From contig JAQIJC010000001.1 in the NCBI GenBank assembly GCA_036946405.1, positions 813,001 through 877,000 on the forward strand: a DNA stretch of 64,000 nt, given 5' to 3'. Origin of the DNA: Sphingomonas phyllosphaerae. GTDB lineage: Bacteria; Pseudomonadota; Alphaproteobacteria; Sphingomonadales; Sphingomonadaceae. The notes below the pieces were generated by a model. It did no database searches and was not told where the DNA came from. It was given only the letters and a program-made list of their open reading frames with translations. The translations under genes and the position numbers were made by a program. This document shows, piece by piece, positions 1 through 9,868 of this stretch (the first letter of the stretch is position 1; every line of letters begins with the position of its first letter).

Positions 1-146
1 TCAACCGCGAAGGCTATACGATCAAGGGCGTGCAGCAATTGCTGGCACGCGAGCCGGCCGCAGCGCCGCCACCCGCCCCGGTCGCGGCGACACCGACGCT
101 GATCGCGATCCGCAACCTGCTCGCCAAAGCGATCGACGACGATTGA
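1..146 (+). CDS. MerR-family transcriptional regulator, C-terminal end (partial)
   Basis: The gene enters from the left edge; reading from base 3, the last 47 residues are visible and end with TGA at 144-146. They contain GYTIKGVQQLL, which matches the end of the winged-helix DNA-binding domain of MerR regulators, followed by an Ala/Pro-rich linker and a short helix (LIAIRNLLAKAI). The family binds promoter DNA as dimers through the N-terminal domain, which lies outside the window. No effector-binding domain follows, so this would be a short MerR-like protein. The call rests on one motif. It converges with the glycosyltransferase gene across a 33-base gap. Confidence 0.6.
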   Translation, partial: NREGYTIKGVQQLLAREPAAAPPPAPVAATPTLIAIRNLLAKAIDDD

Positions 147-179
147 GCCGTGCCCACGGGCGCGCGTGCGTTCCCGCGG

Positions 180-1364
180 CTACGCCGACCTGCTCACCGC
201 ACCGCGCGCGTCGATCAGCGCCTGATAATGCGCGATCAGCGCCTGCGCATGTTCGCGGTCGCTCCAGACCTTCGTCGCCGCAACCGCGGCCGCGCGGCGG
301 AGCAGCGGCTGATCGCGTGACGCCATCGCGACGATCGCGCGCGCGCATTCATAGGCGTCCCCACCGCGATACCATTCGCCGAACGCCGGCTGCGCGACCG
401 CCGAGGCGCCGCCGCGATCGGGGACGATCAACGGCAAGCCCGAGGCGAGTGCCTCGGACGCGACCAGCCCGAACGGCTCGGTGTCGCAACCGTGGATGAA
501 GGCGTCGGCGCTGGCCATGATCGAGGCGAGCTGCCCGCGGTGATAGACCGGGTGGAACATGCGTACGTGCGGACTTTCGGCGATATGCCGCTCGAGCGTC
601 CGCGTGTCCGGCCCCAGCCCCAGCAACAGCAAGCCGACGGGGAGCCTGGCCCCGGCGCGGCGCACCGCGTCGATCACCATCGGCCAGCGCTTTTCCGGGT
701 GATGCCGCCCGACCCCGATCAGCAGGAAGGCGTCGTCGGGCAGCCCGCATTGTTCGAGCATCGCCTTGCGGAGCGTCGCGCTGCGCAGCGCGGGCGAGAA
801 ATGCTCGCGCTCGATCCCGAGCGTCATCGTGGCGTCGATGCGCACCCCGCGCGAGCGCAACCGCTCGGTCAAGACCGGCCCGTTGGTGACGACGGTGTCG
901 AAGCGATCGAGCCAGCGGTTCATGTAGCGATCGTACCAGCCGAATGCGCGCTCGATCGTCGCCTCCGACGCCACGCGCGAGAACCAGCGCTTGGGATAGC
1001 TCTCGACATTGTCGTTGTGCATGAACCACGCGCGCACCGCGTCGCCCCGCCAGTCGGCAACGATCGCCGCCGAGCGCCACGGCGCGCAATTCTCAACGAC
1101 GTCGGGGCGGTAATGATCGAGTAGTTCGTGGATCGGCGCCGCGTCCCAGAACAGCCCGTAATTGGAATCGAACGGAATGCCCGGCGACCTGACGTAATGG
1201 ATGCGCGCGCCGCCGGGGCGCTCCTCGACGCGATCCTCGCGACCCGGCGCGATCACGATCTGCTGGTGCCCCATTTCGGACATCAGCGCCATCTTGCGAT
1301 CGAGGTACGAGCGTACCCCGCCGCCGGTCGGCGAGTAGAATTCGTTGACGTCGACGATCCGCAT
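180..1364 (-). CDS. Glycosyltransferase, GT4-like (GT-B fold)
   Basis: Predicted 394-residue cytoplasmic glycosyltransferase that would move a sugar from an activated donor to a lipid or glycan acceptor. The N-terminus has a glycine-rich loop (SPTGGGVRSY, residues 11-20) typical of the acceptor side of GT-B enzymes. The C-terminal donor domain begins near FLLIGVGRHHPEKRW (213-227) and has the E-x7-E pair of retaining GT4 enzymes: E296 and E304 in EPFGLVASEALASGLP. The ATG has a good ribosome site (GGGAGG about 8 bases upstream). It is last in the minus-strand run, after the DUF2141 gene. Donor and acceptor cannot be told from sequence. Confidence 0.85.
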   Translation of the reverse strand: MRIVDVNEFYSPTGGGVRSYLDRKMALMSEMGHQQIVIAPGREDRVEERPGGARIHYVRSPGIPFDSNYGLFWDAAPIHELLDHYRPDVVENCAPWRSAAIVADWRGDAVRAWFMHNDNVESYPKRWFSRVASEATIERAFGWYDRYMNRWLDRFDTVVTNGPVLTERLRSRGVRIDATMTLGIEREHFSPALRSATLRKAMLEQCGLPDDAFLLIGVGRHHPEKRWPMVIDAVRRAGARLPVGLLLLGLGPDTRTLERHIAESPHVRMFHPVYHRGQLASIMASADAFIHGCDTEPFGLVASEALASGLPLIVPDRGGASAVAQPAFGEWYRGGDAYECARAIVAMASRDQPLLRRAAAVAATKVWSDREHAQALIAHYQALIDARGAVSRSA

Positions 1365-1379
1365 GGTCCCGCCTCCCGA

Positions 1380-1904
1380 TCAGCGCATGAAGCCGAAGCC
1401 GCCCAGCCCGCGCAGATATTGCGCGCGGATCGTGGTGCGGGTGACGCCGGGGCCGACGTCGATCAGCGCGTCGACCAGCTTGGGACGCGCGCGGCCGATC
1501 TTGTGGTTGCTGGGAAAACCGGCGCCATCGCTCCAGAAGTTGAACTTGCGCTTTCCGTCGCGGTCGTGCCCGAGGAACAGCGCGTAGCGGCCGGGTTGCG
1601 GTACGCGGATGCAGATCGATGCATCGCCGGATGCGGGCGGCGCCACCGACACGCGGCGGAAGAACTTGCCCTCGCGCGCCAGATCGCCGTCGCCGGCAAG
1701 GAAATCCTTTTCGTTCGGCGGATACAGCTCCAGCTTCAGCGTGCCGGTACGATCCTTCAATCCGGTGACGGTCGCGAGGATCGCGGGGCCTTGCTGCGCG
1801 CCGCTGCACGCCGCGGCATCGCTGCCCAGCACCTGCGCGCGCGCAGCGGGCGTGGCGAGCCCGAGCAGCGCCGTCAGCGCGATCTTCAGCGTTCCTGGCG
1901 CCAT
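1380..1904 (-). CDS. DUF2141 domain secreted protein
   Basis: 174-residue exported protein. Residues 1-24 form a Sec signal peptide with likely cleavage after AARA. The mature part has the DUF2141 pattern: VTGLKDRTGTLKLELYP, then CIRVPQPGRYALFLGHDRDG and a C-terminal beta-rich segment. The function of DUF2141 proteins is unknown; they are small periplasmic or surface beta proteins. The start overlaps the end of the upstream membrane-protein gene by 19 bases, so the two are probably co-translated. The glycosyltransferase gene follows 15 bases downstream. Confidence 0.8.
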   Translation of the reverse strand: MAPGTLKIALTALLGLATPAARAQVLGSDAAACSGAQQGPAILATVTGLKDRTGTLKLELYPPNEKDFLAGDGDLAREGKFFRRVSVAPPASGDASICIRVPQPGRYALFLGHDRDGKRKFNFWSDGAGFPSNHKIGRARPKLVDALIDVGPGVTRTTIRAQYLRGLGGFGFMR

Positions 1905-2851
1905 GCGCGCATCCTTTCCGTCACATATACCGCGCCGAACAGCAGCAGCAGCAGCCCGTGCATCGCCACGGTCGACGCTGCGGTGAACGCCATCAAATCC
2001 GACAACGTACGGTCATGCCCGATCACCAGGATCGCGAAGTTGGCGAAAAGCAGGTCTTTGTTGGGCAGGAACGGCAACCGCGACACCAATTGCCGACCGG
2101 CGATCAGGAACAGCCACATGCCCAGCGAGACGCTGGGGATCGCCCATGCCCAGGCAAGCGCGATCGTCACGCAGGTGCCGCCGATGCGTAGAAGGTCGAT
2201 CCAGAAGATGAACCACAGGTCGCGGCGCGGCAGCGAGAAGACACGCTTCGAAAACAGGATCAGCCCTAGCGAGAGCGCGGTGGCGAAGACCAGCGACCAG
2301 ATCATGGCCTCCACCACGTCGGGCGAGATCAACTGGTAGCCGAGCGGCAATGCCACCAGCCCGAGCAACAGCGCGGTGACGTTGCCGGTGATGCCCGAGA
2401 CGATGCTGACGTCCTTCACCGCCCCGAACGGTGCCGCGACCATCGCGAGCCGCGCACGCGCCCAAGCGTAGAAATAGGCGTCTCCCGAATAGCCGATCAG
2501 GATGTCGTTCGCGATCCGCTTTCGGTTGAGCGCGGGAAAGGCGGTCGGCGGGACGTTCCACAGCCGTCGGAAGATGATGAAGTCGCAGACCGGCAAGGTG
2601 AAATACGAGGCGACGAAGAACAGGTAGAAGCCCCATGACTCGGGCACGATCCGCCGTAGGCCGGCCAGCCCGTCGTCGAACAGCTCGTATCCGACCCCGA
2701 TCAGCATCGCGAACGTAAGGATCGTCGCCAGCAGGACCGGCCAACGCCGCCGAAGCGTCTGGACCGGCTTCAGCGCGACCAGCGGCGCAACGTCGGTCGT
2801 GGACATGATCGAGGGAGTTGATGCTGGCTCGTCGACGCGCAATCGGTTCAT
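1886..2851 (-). CDS. Polytopic inner-membrane protein, possible flippase-like (UPF0104-type)
   Basis: 321-residue integral membrane protein with about eight hydrophobic segments, starting near residue 40 (VLLATILTFAMLIGVGYELF). The topology and length recall the membrane domain of lysylphosphatidylglycerol synthetase/UPF0104 proteins, but no diagnostic motif was found, so this is inference. The start at 2851 (MNRLRVDEP) has a GGGCGCAGG stretch just upstream; an internal ATG at 2806 (MSTTDVAP) has no ribosome site. It lies 74 bases after the AI-2E-family gene and overlaps the DUF2141 gene. With a glycosyltransferase two genes on, a role in envelope lipid or glycan metabolism is plausible but unproven. 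Confidence 0.6.
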   Translation of the reverse strand: MNRLRVDEPASTPSIMSTTDVAPLVALKPVQTLRRRWPVLLATILTFAMLIGVGYELFDDGLAGLRRIVPESWGFYLFFVASYFTLPVCDFIIFRRLWNVPPTAFPALNRKRIANDILIGYSGDAYFYAWARARLAMVAAPFGAVKDVSIVSGITGNVTALLLGLVALPLGYQLISPDVVEAMIWSLVFATALSLGLILFSKRVFSLPRRDLWFIFWIDLLRIGGTCVTIALAWAWAIPSVSLGMWLFLIAGRQLVSRLPFLPNKDLLFANFAILVIGHDRTLSDLMAFTAASTVAMHGLLLLLFGAVYVTERMRAWRQER

Positions 2852-2925
2852 CCTGCGCCCGTTCCTACACGGGTGGCGCGCTTTAGCAGCGTCCGGCGGG
2901 GCGCGCCAGCCGTGCCGCGCCGCCG

Positions 2926-4020
2926 TCAGCCTCGCGTCTCGCCGTGCTCGACGTTCTCGGAGCGCCGCTCCAGCGCGGTCTTGAGGATCGCGGTCATCGG
3001 ATCGGCCAGCGCCAGCCCCATGATCCCGAACAGCGCGCTGGCCAGGATCTGCGCGCCCAGCGTCAGCGCCGGCGGCAGGTCGACGGTGCGCCGCGCGACC
3101 ATCGGGATCACGACATAGCCATCGAAGGTCTGCACGACGACATAGACGACGATCGCCAGCACCCCGGTATGGATGCCGGCCGAAAAGCCCACCGCGACCA
3201 TCAGCGCGCCGGAGATGAAGGCCCCGATATTGGGGATGAACGCCAGCAGACCGGTGAGGATGCCGAGGATCATCGCCATCGGCACCCCGGCGAGCCACAG
3301 GGCGATCGCGGTCAGCACGCCCTCGAACGCCATGCCGAGCAGGCGTCCGGCGAGCAGCCGGCGGAGCGTCTGCGCCATCCGCTTGAGCGTCACCGCGAAT
3401 TCTACGCGGTTGCGCTCGGGCACCATCCATTGCAGCCCGCGCTCATAGCCGTGCGGGTCGATCGCGACGAACAGCCCGAGCACGACGATCATGAAGCCGC
3501 TGGTCAGCGCCCCGGCGGCGGTGCCGAGCCAGCTCGTGACGCGACCCAGCGAGGACATCGCCTGTTTCGCGACCCCGCTCAGGTCGCCGACACCGGGCAT
3601 CAGCCCCTGCGCGCTCAACCAGCCGTTGAGGCGTACAGCTTGCACCTCGACGGTCGAGCGGAGCTGCTGCGCCTGCGCGGCGATCTGCACGCCGGCGAGG
3701 TAGAAGGTGCCGAGCAGGAAGGCGATCGTCAGCAGGCAGACGATCAGCAGCCGCCAGCTTCTGCCGATCGGCAGCACGCGCCCGAGCAGCCGTACCCCGC
3801 CGTCGAGCAGCGCGGCGAAGACGAGCGCGGCGAAGATGATGAGCAGCGGCTGGACGAGCAGGACGACCAGCGCAATCGCACCGGCCATCCCCAGCCAGAT
3901 CGCGGCCCGGCGGATTTCGTACCGTGTCGCTTCGTCGCGCACTTCGGTGGGGCTGGCGCCGGCGCGGACGCGGACGCGCTCGCCACCGGCATCGATCCGC
4001 ACCTCGTGCGCGTCGCTCAT
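2926..4020 (-). CDS. AI-2E family transporter (PerM/YdiK-like permease)
   Basis: 364-residue inner-membrane protein of the AI-2E transporter family (PF01594). After a hydrophilic N-terminus of about 50 residues come paired membrane helices (LVVLLVQPLLIIFAALVFAA), a periplasmic coiled-coil-like stretch (QLRSTVEVQAVRLNGWL), then the family core with LLAFIPNIGAFISG and a final helix ending in ALADPMTAIL. Family members export small molecules or ions; the substrate here cannot be assigned. ATG 4018-4020 overlaps the lepB stop (ATGA), which fixes the start and shows translational coupling. A longer in-frame reading starting upstream would lie inside lepB. Confidence 0.85.
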   Translation of the reverse strand: MSDAHEVRIDAGGERVRVRAGASPTEVRDEATRYEIRRAAIWLGMAGAIALVVLLVQPLLIIFAALVFAALLDGGVRLLGRVLPIGRSWRLLIVCLLTIAFLLGTFYLAGVQIAAQAQQLRSTVEVQAVRLNGWLSAQGLMPGVGDLSGVAKQAMSSLGRVTSWLGTAAGALTSGFMIVVLGLFVAIDPHGYERGLQWMVPERNRVEFAVTLKRMAQTLRRLLAGRLLGMAFEGVLTAIALWLAGVPMAMILGILTGLLAFIPNIGAFISGALMVAVGFSAGIHTGVLAIVVYVVVQTFDGYVVIPMVARRTVDLPPALTLGAQILASALFGIMGLALADPMTAILKTALERRSENVEHGETRG

Positions 4021-4985
4021 GGGACGAGCGTCGGGTGGAGCGAGGTTCCGGCGCGTCCGCCGCGCAGCGCGCGCGGCCACGTCAGCGGGTTCCAGCCGGC
4101 GCTGCCGTCGACCGAGAAGGTGATGAACTCGGCGCGACCGCCGATATTCTCATACGGGACCGGCCCACCGAGCCCGCGCTCGAACCCGCCCAGCGCGAAA
4201 CGGCTGTCGGCCGAGCGATCACGGTTGTCGCCCATCAGGAAGACGTGGTCGGCGGGGATCGTCACCGGGCCATAATTGTCGCCGACGCTGTCGGGTTCCA
4301 GATCGACCGTGTCATAGCGGCGACCGTTGGGCAGTGTCTCCGTGACGATCGGCAGATGGCAGATCGGGGTGCCGTCGGCCCGCTCCTGTCGGGCGCCCGG
4401 ATATTGCGCGGGATCGCAGGTCGCGTTGGCGTCGACGGGCAGGTCGCGATAGTGGAGCGGGCCGCGCGGCACGGGGACGCCGTTGAGGATCACGACGCCG
4501 CCGCGCACCGCCAGCGTATCGCCCGGCAGACCGATTACGCGCTTGATATAGTCGCTCGACTGGCCCGGCGGGGTGACGATCACCACATCGCCGCGCTCCG
4601 GCAGGCTGCCCCAGACGCGGCCGTGGATGAACGGCACTTGCACCGACCAGCTGTCGACCGGCTGGTGGAGCAACGTGCCGCGGACGATCGCGACGGGATC
4701 GGGGATCGTCGGCGAGACGAACGACCAGCCGTAGGCGAATTTCGACACCACCAGCCGATCGCCGACCAGCAGCCCGGGGAGCATCGATTCGCTCGGGATG
4801 TAAAACGGCTTGGCGATGAAGCTGTGGAAGCCGAGCACCGCCAGCAACAGCCAGAACAGCCCCTTGATCTCGCCCCACCAGTCGAAACCCGCGCGCGTCT
4901 CGGACGGCTCCACCGTGGCGGGCGGGGGCGTGCGGTCGCCGGTCAATGCGATATCCTCTGCCACGCGGTCACTCGGCTCCTGCAT
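4017..4985 (-). CDS. lepB: Signal peptidase I
   Basis: 322-residue type I signal peptidase, which cleaves Sec and Tat signal peptides on the outer face of the inner membrane. One membrane helix (residues 43-58, [16 protein letters not shown]) precedes the catalytic serine box [16 protein letters not shown] with nucleophile S67. The general base is K148 in [12 protein letters not shown], and the family box [12 protein letters not shown] lies near the C-terminus. Both catalytic residues are present, so it should be active. The start overlaps the end of acpS by 17 bases and the stop overlaps the AI-2E-family gene by 4. In many alphaproteobacteria rnc and era follow lepB; they are not here. Confidence 0.95.
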   Translation of the reverse strand: MQEPSDRVAEDIALTGDRTPPPATVEPSETRAGFDWWGEIKGLFWLLLAVLGFHSFIAKPFYIPSESMLPGLLVGDRLVVSKFAYGWSFVSPTIPDPVAIVRGTLLHQPVDSWSVQVPFIHGRVWGSLPERGDVVIVTPPGQSSDYIKRVIGLPGDTLAVRGGVVILNGVPVPRGPLHYRDLPVDANATCDPAQYPGARQERADGTPICHLPIVTETLPNGRRYDTVDLEPDSVGDNYGPVTIPADHVFLMGDNRDRSADSRFALGGFERGLGGPVPYENIGGRAEFITFSVDGSAGWNPLTWPRALRGGRAGTSLHPTLVP

Positions 4986-5388
4986 GTCGGTCGGCGATAG
5001 CCTCGATGATGACGAATGCCTGCGCCCAGGGGTGGTCGTCGGTCAATGTCAGATGAATGTGCGCCTTGTGCCCGGCGGGGATCATCGCGTCGAGCCGCGC
5101 CCTCGCGCCGCCGGTCAGCGCCAGCGTCGGTGCGCCGGAGGGGGCGTTGACGACGCCGATGTCCTTCATGAACACCCCGGCCCTGAACCCGGTGCCGACC
5201 GCCTTGGAGAACGCCTCCTTCGCGGCGAAGCGCTTGGCGAGCGTCCCGGCCTTGGTGAACGGGCGGCGCTCGGCCTTGGCGCGCTCGACATCGGTGAAGA
5301 CGCGCGCCTCGAAGCGCTCGCCGAAGCGCTCGAGCGAATGCGCGATCCGCTCGATATTGCACAGGTCGGAGCCGAGCCCGACGATCAC
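4969..5388 (-). CDS. acpS: Holo-[acyl-carrier-protein] synthase
   Basis: 139-residue phosphopantetheinyl transferase that moves 4'-phosphopantetheine from CoA to the serine of apo-ACP, activating fatty-acid synthesis. Family motifs are intact: [12 protein letters not shown] at the N-terminus (Mg-binding D8) and [12 protein letters not shown] in the middle (catalytic Glu). The start codon is GTG at 5386-5388. Length is normal for AcpS. It lies 10 bases after pdxJ and overlaps lepB, within the pyrE-pdxJ-acpS-lepB run. Confidence 0.95.
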   Translation of the reverse strand: MIVGLGSDLCNIERIAHSLERFGERFEARVFTDVERAKAERRPFTKAGTLAKRFAAKEAFSKAVGTGFRAGVFMKDIGVVNAPSGAPTLALTGGARARLDAMIPAGHKAHIHLTLTDDHPWAQAFVIIEAIADRHAGAE

Positions 5389-5398
5389 GCTACTGGTC

Positions 5399-6127
5399 TC
5401 ATCGGGCTTCGTCCATCAACGCCTTCATCCTCCGCACGCTGTCCTCCAGCCCGGTGAAGATCGCCTCGCCGATCAGGAAATGGCCGATGTTCAGCTCGCG
5501 GACCTGCGGGATCGCCGCCACGGGGGTGACGTTGTCGAAGGTGAGGCCGTGCCCGGCGTGAACCTCGATCCCGTTCTTCGCCGCCAGCGCCGCGGCGTCG
5601 GCGAGCCGGCGCAGCTCGGCGGTGCGCGCCTCGCCGTCCAGCTCGGCATACCGGCCGGTGTGCAGTTCGACGACCGGCGCGCCGAGCGCGACCGCCGCCG
5701 CGATCTGGCGTGGGTCGGGCTCGATGAACAGCGAGACGCGGATCTGCGCGGCGCCCAGCTCGCGGACCATCGGGGCGAGGCGGTCGTGCTGCCCGGCGGC
5801 GTCGATCCCGCCCTCGGTGGTGCGCTCCTCGCGCTTTTCGGGAACGATGCAGGCGGCGTGCGGGCGATGGCGCAGCGCGATCGCGAGCATCTCGTCGGTC
5901 GCCGCCATTTCCAGATTGAGCGGGATCGACAATTCGGCCGAGAGCCGCGCGATGTCCGCGTCGGTGATGTGGCGGCGATCCTCGCGCAGATGCGCGGTGA
6001 TGCCATCGGCACCGGCCTGCGCCGCGAGCAGCGCGGCGCGGACCGGATCGGGCAAACCACCGCCGCGTGCGTTCCGCACCGTCGCGACATGGTCGATATT
6101 GACCCCGAGGCGTAAGGGGCCGGCCAT
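5399..6127 (-). CDS. pdxJ: Pyridoxine 5'-phosphate synthase
   Basis: 242-residue TIM-barrel enzyme that condenses 1-deoxyxylulose 5-phosphate with 3-amino-2-oxopropyl phosphate to make pyridoxine 5'-phosphate, the last ring-forming step of DXP-dependent vitamin B6 synthesis. Signature segments: [17 protein letters not shown] (N-terminus), [31 protein letters not shown] and [15 protein letters not shown] 6125-6127 lies only two bases after the pyrE stop, so the long in-frame extension upstream is not used. The 3' end is 10 bases before acpS. Confidence 0.96.
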   Translation of the reverse strand: MAGPLRLGVNIDHVATVRNARGGGLPDPVRAALLAAQAGADGITAHLREDRRHITDADIARLSAELSIPLNLEMAATDEMLAIALRHRPHAACIVPEKREERTTEGGIDAAGQHDRLAPMVRELGAAQIRVSLFIEPDPRQIAAAVALGAPVVELHTGRYAELDGEARTAELRRLADAAALAAKNGIEVHAGHGLTFDNVTPVAAIPQVRELNIGHFLIGEAIFTGLEDSVRRMKALMDEAR

Positions 6128-6129
6128 CG

Positions 6130-6714
6130 TCACGCCGCTGCCCGGCTGCCCGGCTTGATCGCCGGGATCGCCTGTAGTTCGGGGGGCAGGTCGTCGGGCT
6201 GGTAGGTCGGCACCTCGAGCCGGATCAGCGGGAAGAACGGCACGCCGATGTCGGCGGTGCCGTTCGAGCGATCGACCAGCGCCGCGCCCGCGATCACGCG
6301 CCCGCCGGCAGCCTCGATCGCCTTGATCGCTTCGCGGCTCGACAAGCCGGTGGTGACGACGTCCTCCATCATCAGCACTTCCTGCCCCGGCTCCAGCCGG
6401 AAGCCACGGCGCAGCTCGAAGGTGCCGGTCGGGCGTTCGACGAACATCGCGTCGACGTCGAGCGCGCGCGCCATTTCCTGCCCGGCGATCACCCCACCCA
6501 TTGCCGGGGCGACGACCGCAGTGATCCGGGTGCGCAGTTCGGCGGGAATCCGCGTCGCCAGCGCCTCGGCCAGCCGCGCGGCGCGGCGCGGGTTCATCAG
6601 CACGCGCGCGCATTGCAGGTAGCGCGGGCTGCGCAACCCGGACGAAAGGATGAAATGCCCTTCCAGCAGCGCATCGGCGGCGCGGAATTCGGCGAGCACG
6701 TCGTCGTCGGTCAT
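6130..6714 (-). CDS. pyrE: Orotate phosphoribosyltransferase
   Basis: 194-residue enzyme of UMP synthesis that joins orotate to PRPP. It has the type I PRTase fold: [15 protein letters not shown] near the N-terminus and the PRPP-binding loop [18 protein letters not shown]. The start at 6714 has AGGAGA 11 bases upstream; the reading frame stays open another 1.4 kb upstream, but that part is antisense to coxB and is not coding. It is the first gene of the minus-strand series and diverges from coxB across a 201-base gap holding both promoters. Confidence 0.95.
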   Translation of the reverse strand: MTDDDVLAEFRAADALLEGHFILSSGLRSPRYLQCARVLMNPRRAARLAEALATRIPAELRTRITAVVAPAMGGVIAGQEMARALDVDAMFVERPTGTFELRRGFRLEPGQEVLMMEDVVTTGLSSREAIKAIEAAGGRVIAGAALVDRSNGTADIGVPFFPLIRLEVPTYQPDDLPPELQAIPAIKPGSRAAA

Positions 6715-6814
6715 CGTGTGCTGTGTCTCCTGCGCGCGCCATAGAAGCCCGCCCGCGCGGGCGCAACGCGCCTCCGCGCAGATCCGCGCAGAAAAGCACT
6801 GTCGCACGCCCCCC

Positions 6815-6842
6815 TTGAGGCGGGAGGATGCCATGCTATAGG
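6815..6842 (+). promoter_or_regulatory. Putative sigma70-type promoter for the cytochrome oxidase operon
   Basis: In the 201-base gap between pyrE and coxB, TTGAGG (6815-6820) and TATAGG (6837-6842) are 16 bases apart and each matches four of six consensus positions. This would give an mRNA leader of about 65 bases before the coxB ATG at 6916. It is the best candidate seen by eye; alphaproteobacterial promoters are degenerate. No clear regulator site was recognised. Confidence 0.35.
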
Positions 6843-6915
6843 CAGATGCAGGAGGGGCGCTTCGATACGCCCGGGACGCCGATGCGCGCACCACGACAGG
6901 GGTGACGATAACAAG

Positions 6916-8121
6916 ATGCTGAACACCGGGATCAAGGGTTGGGTACTGGCAGCGGGCTTCGCGCTGACCGCCCTGACGGGCGCGGGTAGCGCAGGCGCGC
7001 AGGTGCCGGCACCGGCCGCGACCTCGCCCGCCACCGCGGCAACCGCCGCGCCCAGCGGGCTGCGACCCGCCGATTCGAATCAGGGGCAGGCCGGCGGGTC
7101 GGTGCAGAAGGCCGACGCCGCGCCGCAATCGCCCGCGCTGGCGATGGACGGTGCCCCGGCCTTCAACGCCACCAGCTCGGCGCCCGGCGTCGGCCAGCCG
7201 CTCGACGGCGTGATCCACATCCAGCCGCAAGTCACCAAGAATGGCCTGCGCGCGCACTGGTTCCACGATCGCATCCTCTTCCCGCTGATCACGATCATCT
7301 CGATCCTGGTGCTGGTGCTGCTGGTCGTCGTGGTCGTGAAGTTCCGCGCCAGCGCCAACCCGGTGCCGTCTCGGACCAGCCACAACACCTTCATCGAGGT
7401 GGTGTGGACGCTGGTCCCAGTGCTGATCCTCGTCGCGATCGCGGTGCCGTCGATCGGGCTGCTGCAGGCGCAGTTCAAGCCCGCGCCGGCCGGCGCGGTG
7501 ACGCTGAAGGCGATCGGCAACCAATGGTTCTGGAGCTACCAATATCCGGATCACGGCGGGATCGAGATCACCGCCAACATGCTCAAGGAAGGCAATCAGG
7601 TCGCCCCCGGCGAGCGCGCGCGCACCGCCGCCGATGGCCCGCGGCTGCTGGCGACCGACAATCGCGTCGTGTTGCCGGTCGGCGTGCCGATCCGCCTGAT
7701 CACCACCGCCAACGACGTTATCCACAGCTGGGCGGTGCCGGCGTTCTGGATCAAGCTCGACGCGATCCCGGGCCGGCTGAACGAGACCAGCTTCACGATC
7801 GACAAGCCTGGCCTGTATTTCGGTCAGTGCAGCGAATTGTGCGGCGCGCGCCACGCGTTCATGCCGATCGCGGTTGAGGCGGTCACGCCGGCGCAGTTCG
7901 CGGCCTGGGTGCGCGCCAAGGGCGGCTCGATGCCGGCGCCGGGCAAGGCGTCGGACGCGGTGATCCCGCAGCCGGGGGCGGACAATTCCGCCGCCGTGAT
8001 GGACGAGGCGGCGGTCGCCAATGCGATGACCGGCCCGCTCGAGAACGGGACCGACACTCCCCCCACTTCCCCGCAAGGCGCCACCGGCAATCCGGGCGGC
8101 GTCGGCGAAGCCGGACGCTAA
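6916..8121 (+). CDS. coxB: Cytochrome c oxidase subunit II
   Basis: 401-residue CuA subunit of an aa3-type oxidase; it takes electrons from cytochrome c on the periplasmic side. A signal peptide (1-29, AGSAGAQ) is followed by an Ala/Pro-rich linker of about 65 residues, two membrane hairpin helices ([19 protein letters not shown] and [19 protein letters not shown]), then the cupredoxin domain. The CuA ligands are visible: His in [14 protein letters not shown], then C-E-C-H-M in [26 protein letters not shown] is the aromatic electron-entry patch. The C-terminal tail of about 70 residues is long and low in complexity. ctaD starts four bases after its stop. Confidence 0.96.
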   Translation: MLNTGIKGWVLAAGFALTALTGAGSAGAQVPAPAATSPATAATAAPSGLRPADSNQGQAGGSVQKADAAPQSPALAMDGAPAFNATSSAPGVGQPLDGVIHIQPQVTKNGLRAHWFHDRILFPLITIISILVLVLLVVVVVKFRASANPVPSRTSHNTFIEVVWTLVPVLILVAIAVPSIGLLQAQFKPAPAGAVTLKAIGNQWFWSYQYPDHGGIEITANMLKEGNQVAPGERARTAADGPRLLATDNRVVLPVGVPIRLITTANDVIHSWAVPAFWIKLDAIPGRLNETSFTIDKPGLYFGQCSELCGARHAFMPIAVEAVTPAQFAAWVRAKGGSMPAPGKASDAVIPQPGADNSAAVMDEAAVANAMTGPLENGTDTPPTSPQGATGNPGGVGEAGR

Positions 8122-8125
8122 GATC

Positions 8126-9793
8126 ATGACCGACACCGCGCTCCACCCGTCCGCGTTCGTCTCGCACGACGATCACCACCATCACGCGGACGCCGACCAC
8201 AAACCGGCGTTCTTCGCCCGCTGGTTCATGTCGACCAACCACAAGGACATCGGCACGCTCTACCTGATCTTCGCGATCGTTGCGGGGATCATCGGCGGCG
8301 CGATTTCGGGGCTGATGCGCGCCGAGCTGATGCATCCGGGCATCCAGTATCTGCCGCACTGGGCGTCGATGCTGCACGGCGGAGAAGAGCAGTCCTTCGA
8401 TCAGGCGCTGCACCTGTGGAACGTGCTCGTCACCGCGCACGGCCTGATCATGGTGTTCTTCATGGTGATGCCGGCGATGGTCGGCGGGTTCGGCAACTGG
8501 TTCGTGCCGCTGATGATCGGTGCGCCGGACATGGCGTTCCCGCGCATGAACAACATCAGCTTCTGGCTGCTGGTGCCGGCGTTCCTGCTGTTGCTCGCCT
8601 CGCCGTTCTTCGGCGGCGCGGGCACCGGCTGGACGGTCTATGCGCCGCTTTCCACCTATGGCGAGCCCGGGCCGTCGGTCGACATGGCGATCCTGTCGCT
8701 CCACCTCGCGGGCGCCAGCTCGATCCTGGGCGCGATCAACTTCATCACCACGATCTTCAACATGCGCGCGCCGGGCATGACGCTGCACAAGATGCCGCTG
8801 TTCGCCTGGTCGGTGCTGGTCACCGCCTTCCTGCTGCTGCTCGCGCTGCCGGTGCTGGCGGCGGCGATCACGATGCTGCTGACCGATCGCAACTTCGGCA
8901 CCACCTTCTACGATCCCGCCGGCGGCGGCGATCCGGTGCTGTACCAGCATCTGTTCTGGTTCTTCGGTCACCCCGAAGTGTACATCATGATCCTGCCGGG
9001 CTTCGGCATCATCAGCCACATCGTCGCGACGTTCAGCCGCAAGCCGGTGTTCGGCTATCTCGGCATGGCCTATGCCATGGTCGCGATCGGCGTGGTTGGG
9101 TTCGTCGTGTGGGCGCACCACATGTTCACGACCGGCATGAGCGTGAACGTGAAGATGTACTTCACCGCCGCGACGATGGTGATCGCGGTGCCGACCGGCA
9201 TCAAGATCTTCTCGTGGATCGCGACGATGTGGGGCGGCTCGCTGCGCTTCCCGACCCCGATGGTCTGGGCGATCGGCTTCATCTTCATGTTCACGGTCGG
9301 CGGCGTGACCGGCGTCGTGCTCGCCAACGGCGGCGTCGACGACTACATGCAGGACACCTATTACGTCGTTGCGCACTTCCACTATGTGCTGTCGCTCGGC
9401 GCGGTGTTCTCGCTGTTCGCCGGCTTCTATTACTGGTTCCCGAAGATGTCGGGGCGGATGTATTCGGAGCTGCTGGGCCAGCTGCACTTCTGGGTGTTCT
9501 TCGTCGGCGTGAACCTGCTGTTCTTCCCGATGCACTTCCTCGGCCTGCAGGGCATGCCGCGTCGTTACCCGGATTATCCGGACGGCTTCGCACACTGGAA
9601 CAACGTCGCGACGATCGGTTACATGATCATGGCGGCGGGGATGGCGATCTTCTTCGTCAACCTGATCTGGTCGCTGGTCGCGGGCAAGAAGGCCCCCGAC
9701 AATCCCTGGGGCGAAGGCGCGACGACGCTGGAGTGGACGCTGTCCAGCCCGCCGCCGTTCCACCAGTTCGAGACGCTGCCCAAGATCGACTGA
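8126..9793 (+). CDS. ctaD: Cytochrome c oxidase subunit I
   Basis: 555-residue catalytic subunit with about twelve membrane helices, binding low-spin heme a and the heme a3-CuB centre where O2 is reduced and protons are pumped. Visible landmarks: [18 protein letters not shown] (heme a ligand), [17 protein letters not shown] (CuB His and the cross-linked Tyr), WAHHMFTTG (CuB His pair), and [12 protein letters not shown] (heme a3 and heme a ligands). An N-terminal His-rich patch ([11 protein letters not shown]) precedes the first helix. It sits directly behind coxB and is followed by a hairpin before the next gene. Confidence 0.97.
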   Translation: MTDTALHPSAFVSHDDHHHHADADHKPAFFARWFMSTNHKDIGTLYLIFAIVAGIIGGAISGLMRAELMHPGIQYLPHWASMLHGGEEQSFDQALHLWNVLVTAHGLIMVFFMVMPAMVGGFGNWFVPLMIGAPDMAFPRMNNISFWLLVPAFLLLLASPFFGGAGTGWTVYAPLSTYGEPGPSVDMAILSLHLAGASSILGAINFITTIFNMRAPGMTLHKMPLFAWSVLVTAFLLLLALPVLAAAITMLLTDRNFGTTFYDPAGGGDPVLYQHLFWFFGHPEVYIMILPGFGIISHIVATFSRKPVFGYLGMAYAMVAIGVVGFVVWAHHMFTTGMSVNVKMYFTAATMVIAVPTGIKIFSWIATMWGGSLRFPTPMVWAIGFIFMFTVGGVTGVVLANGGVDDYMQDTYYVVAHFHYVLSLGAVFSLFAGFYYWFPKMSGRMYSELLGQLHFWVFFVGVNLLFFPMHFLGLQGMPRRYPDYPDGFAHWNNVATIGYMIMAAGMAIFFVNLIWSLVAGKKAPDNPWGEGATTLEWTLSSPPPFHQFETLPKID

Positions 9794-9814
9794 GCAGGGC
9801 GTCACCGACATCAG

Positions 9815-9852
9815 CGGCGGGGAAGCGAGCGCTTCTCCGCCGTCGTCGTTTT
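9815..9852 (+). terminator. Hairpin terminator or attenuator after ctaD
   Basis: A 12-base-pair stem (9815-9826 with 9831-9842, one G-T wobble, loop GAGC) is followed by TCGTCGTTTT. The U tract is interrupted, so termination may be partial. It would lower expression of the following GNAT and assembly genes relative to coxB-ctaD. Confidence 0.6.
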
Positions 9853-9868
9853 CGGTGGGAGGCACGCG

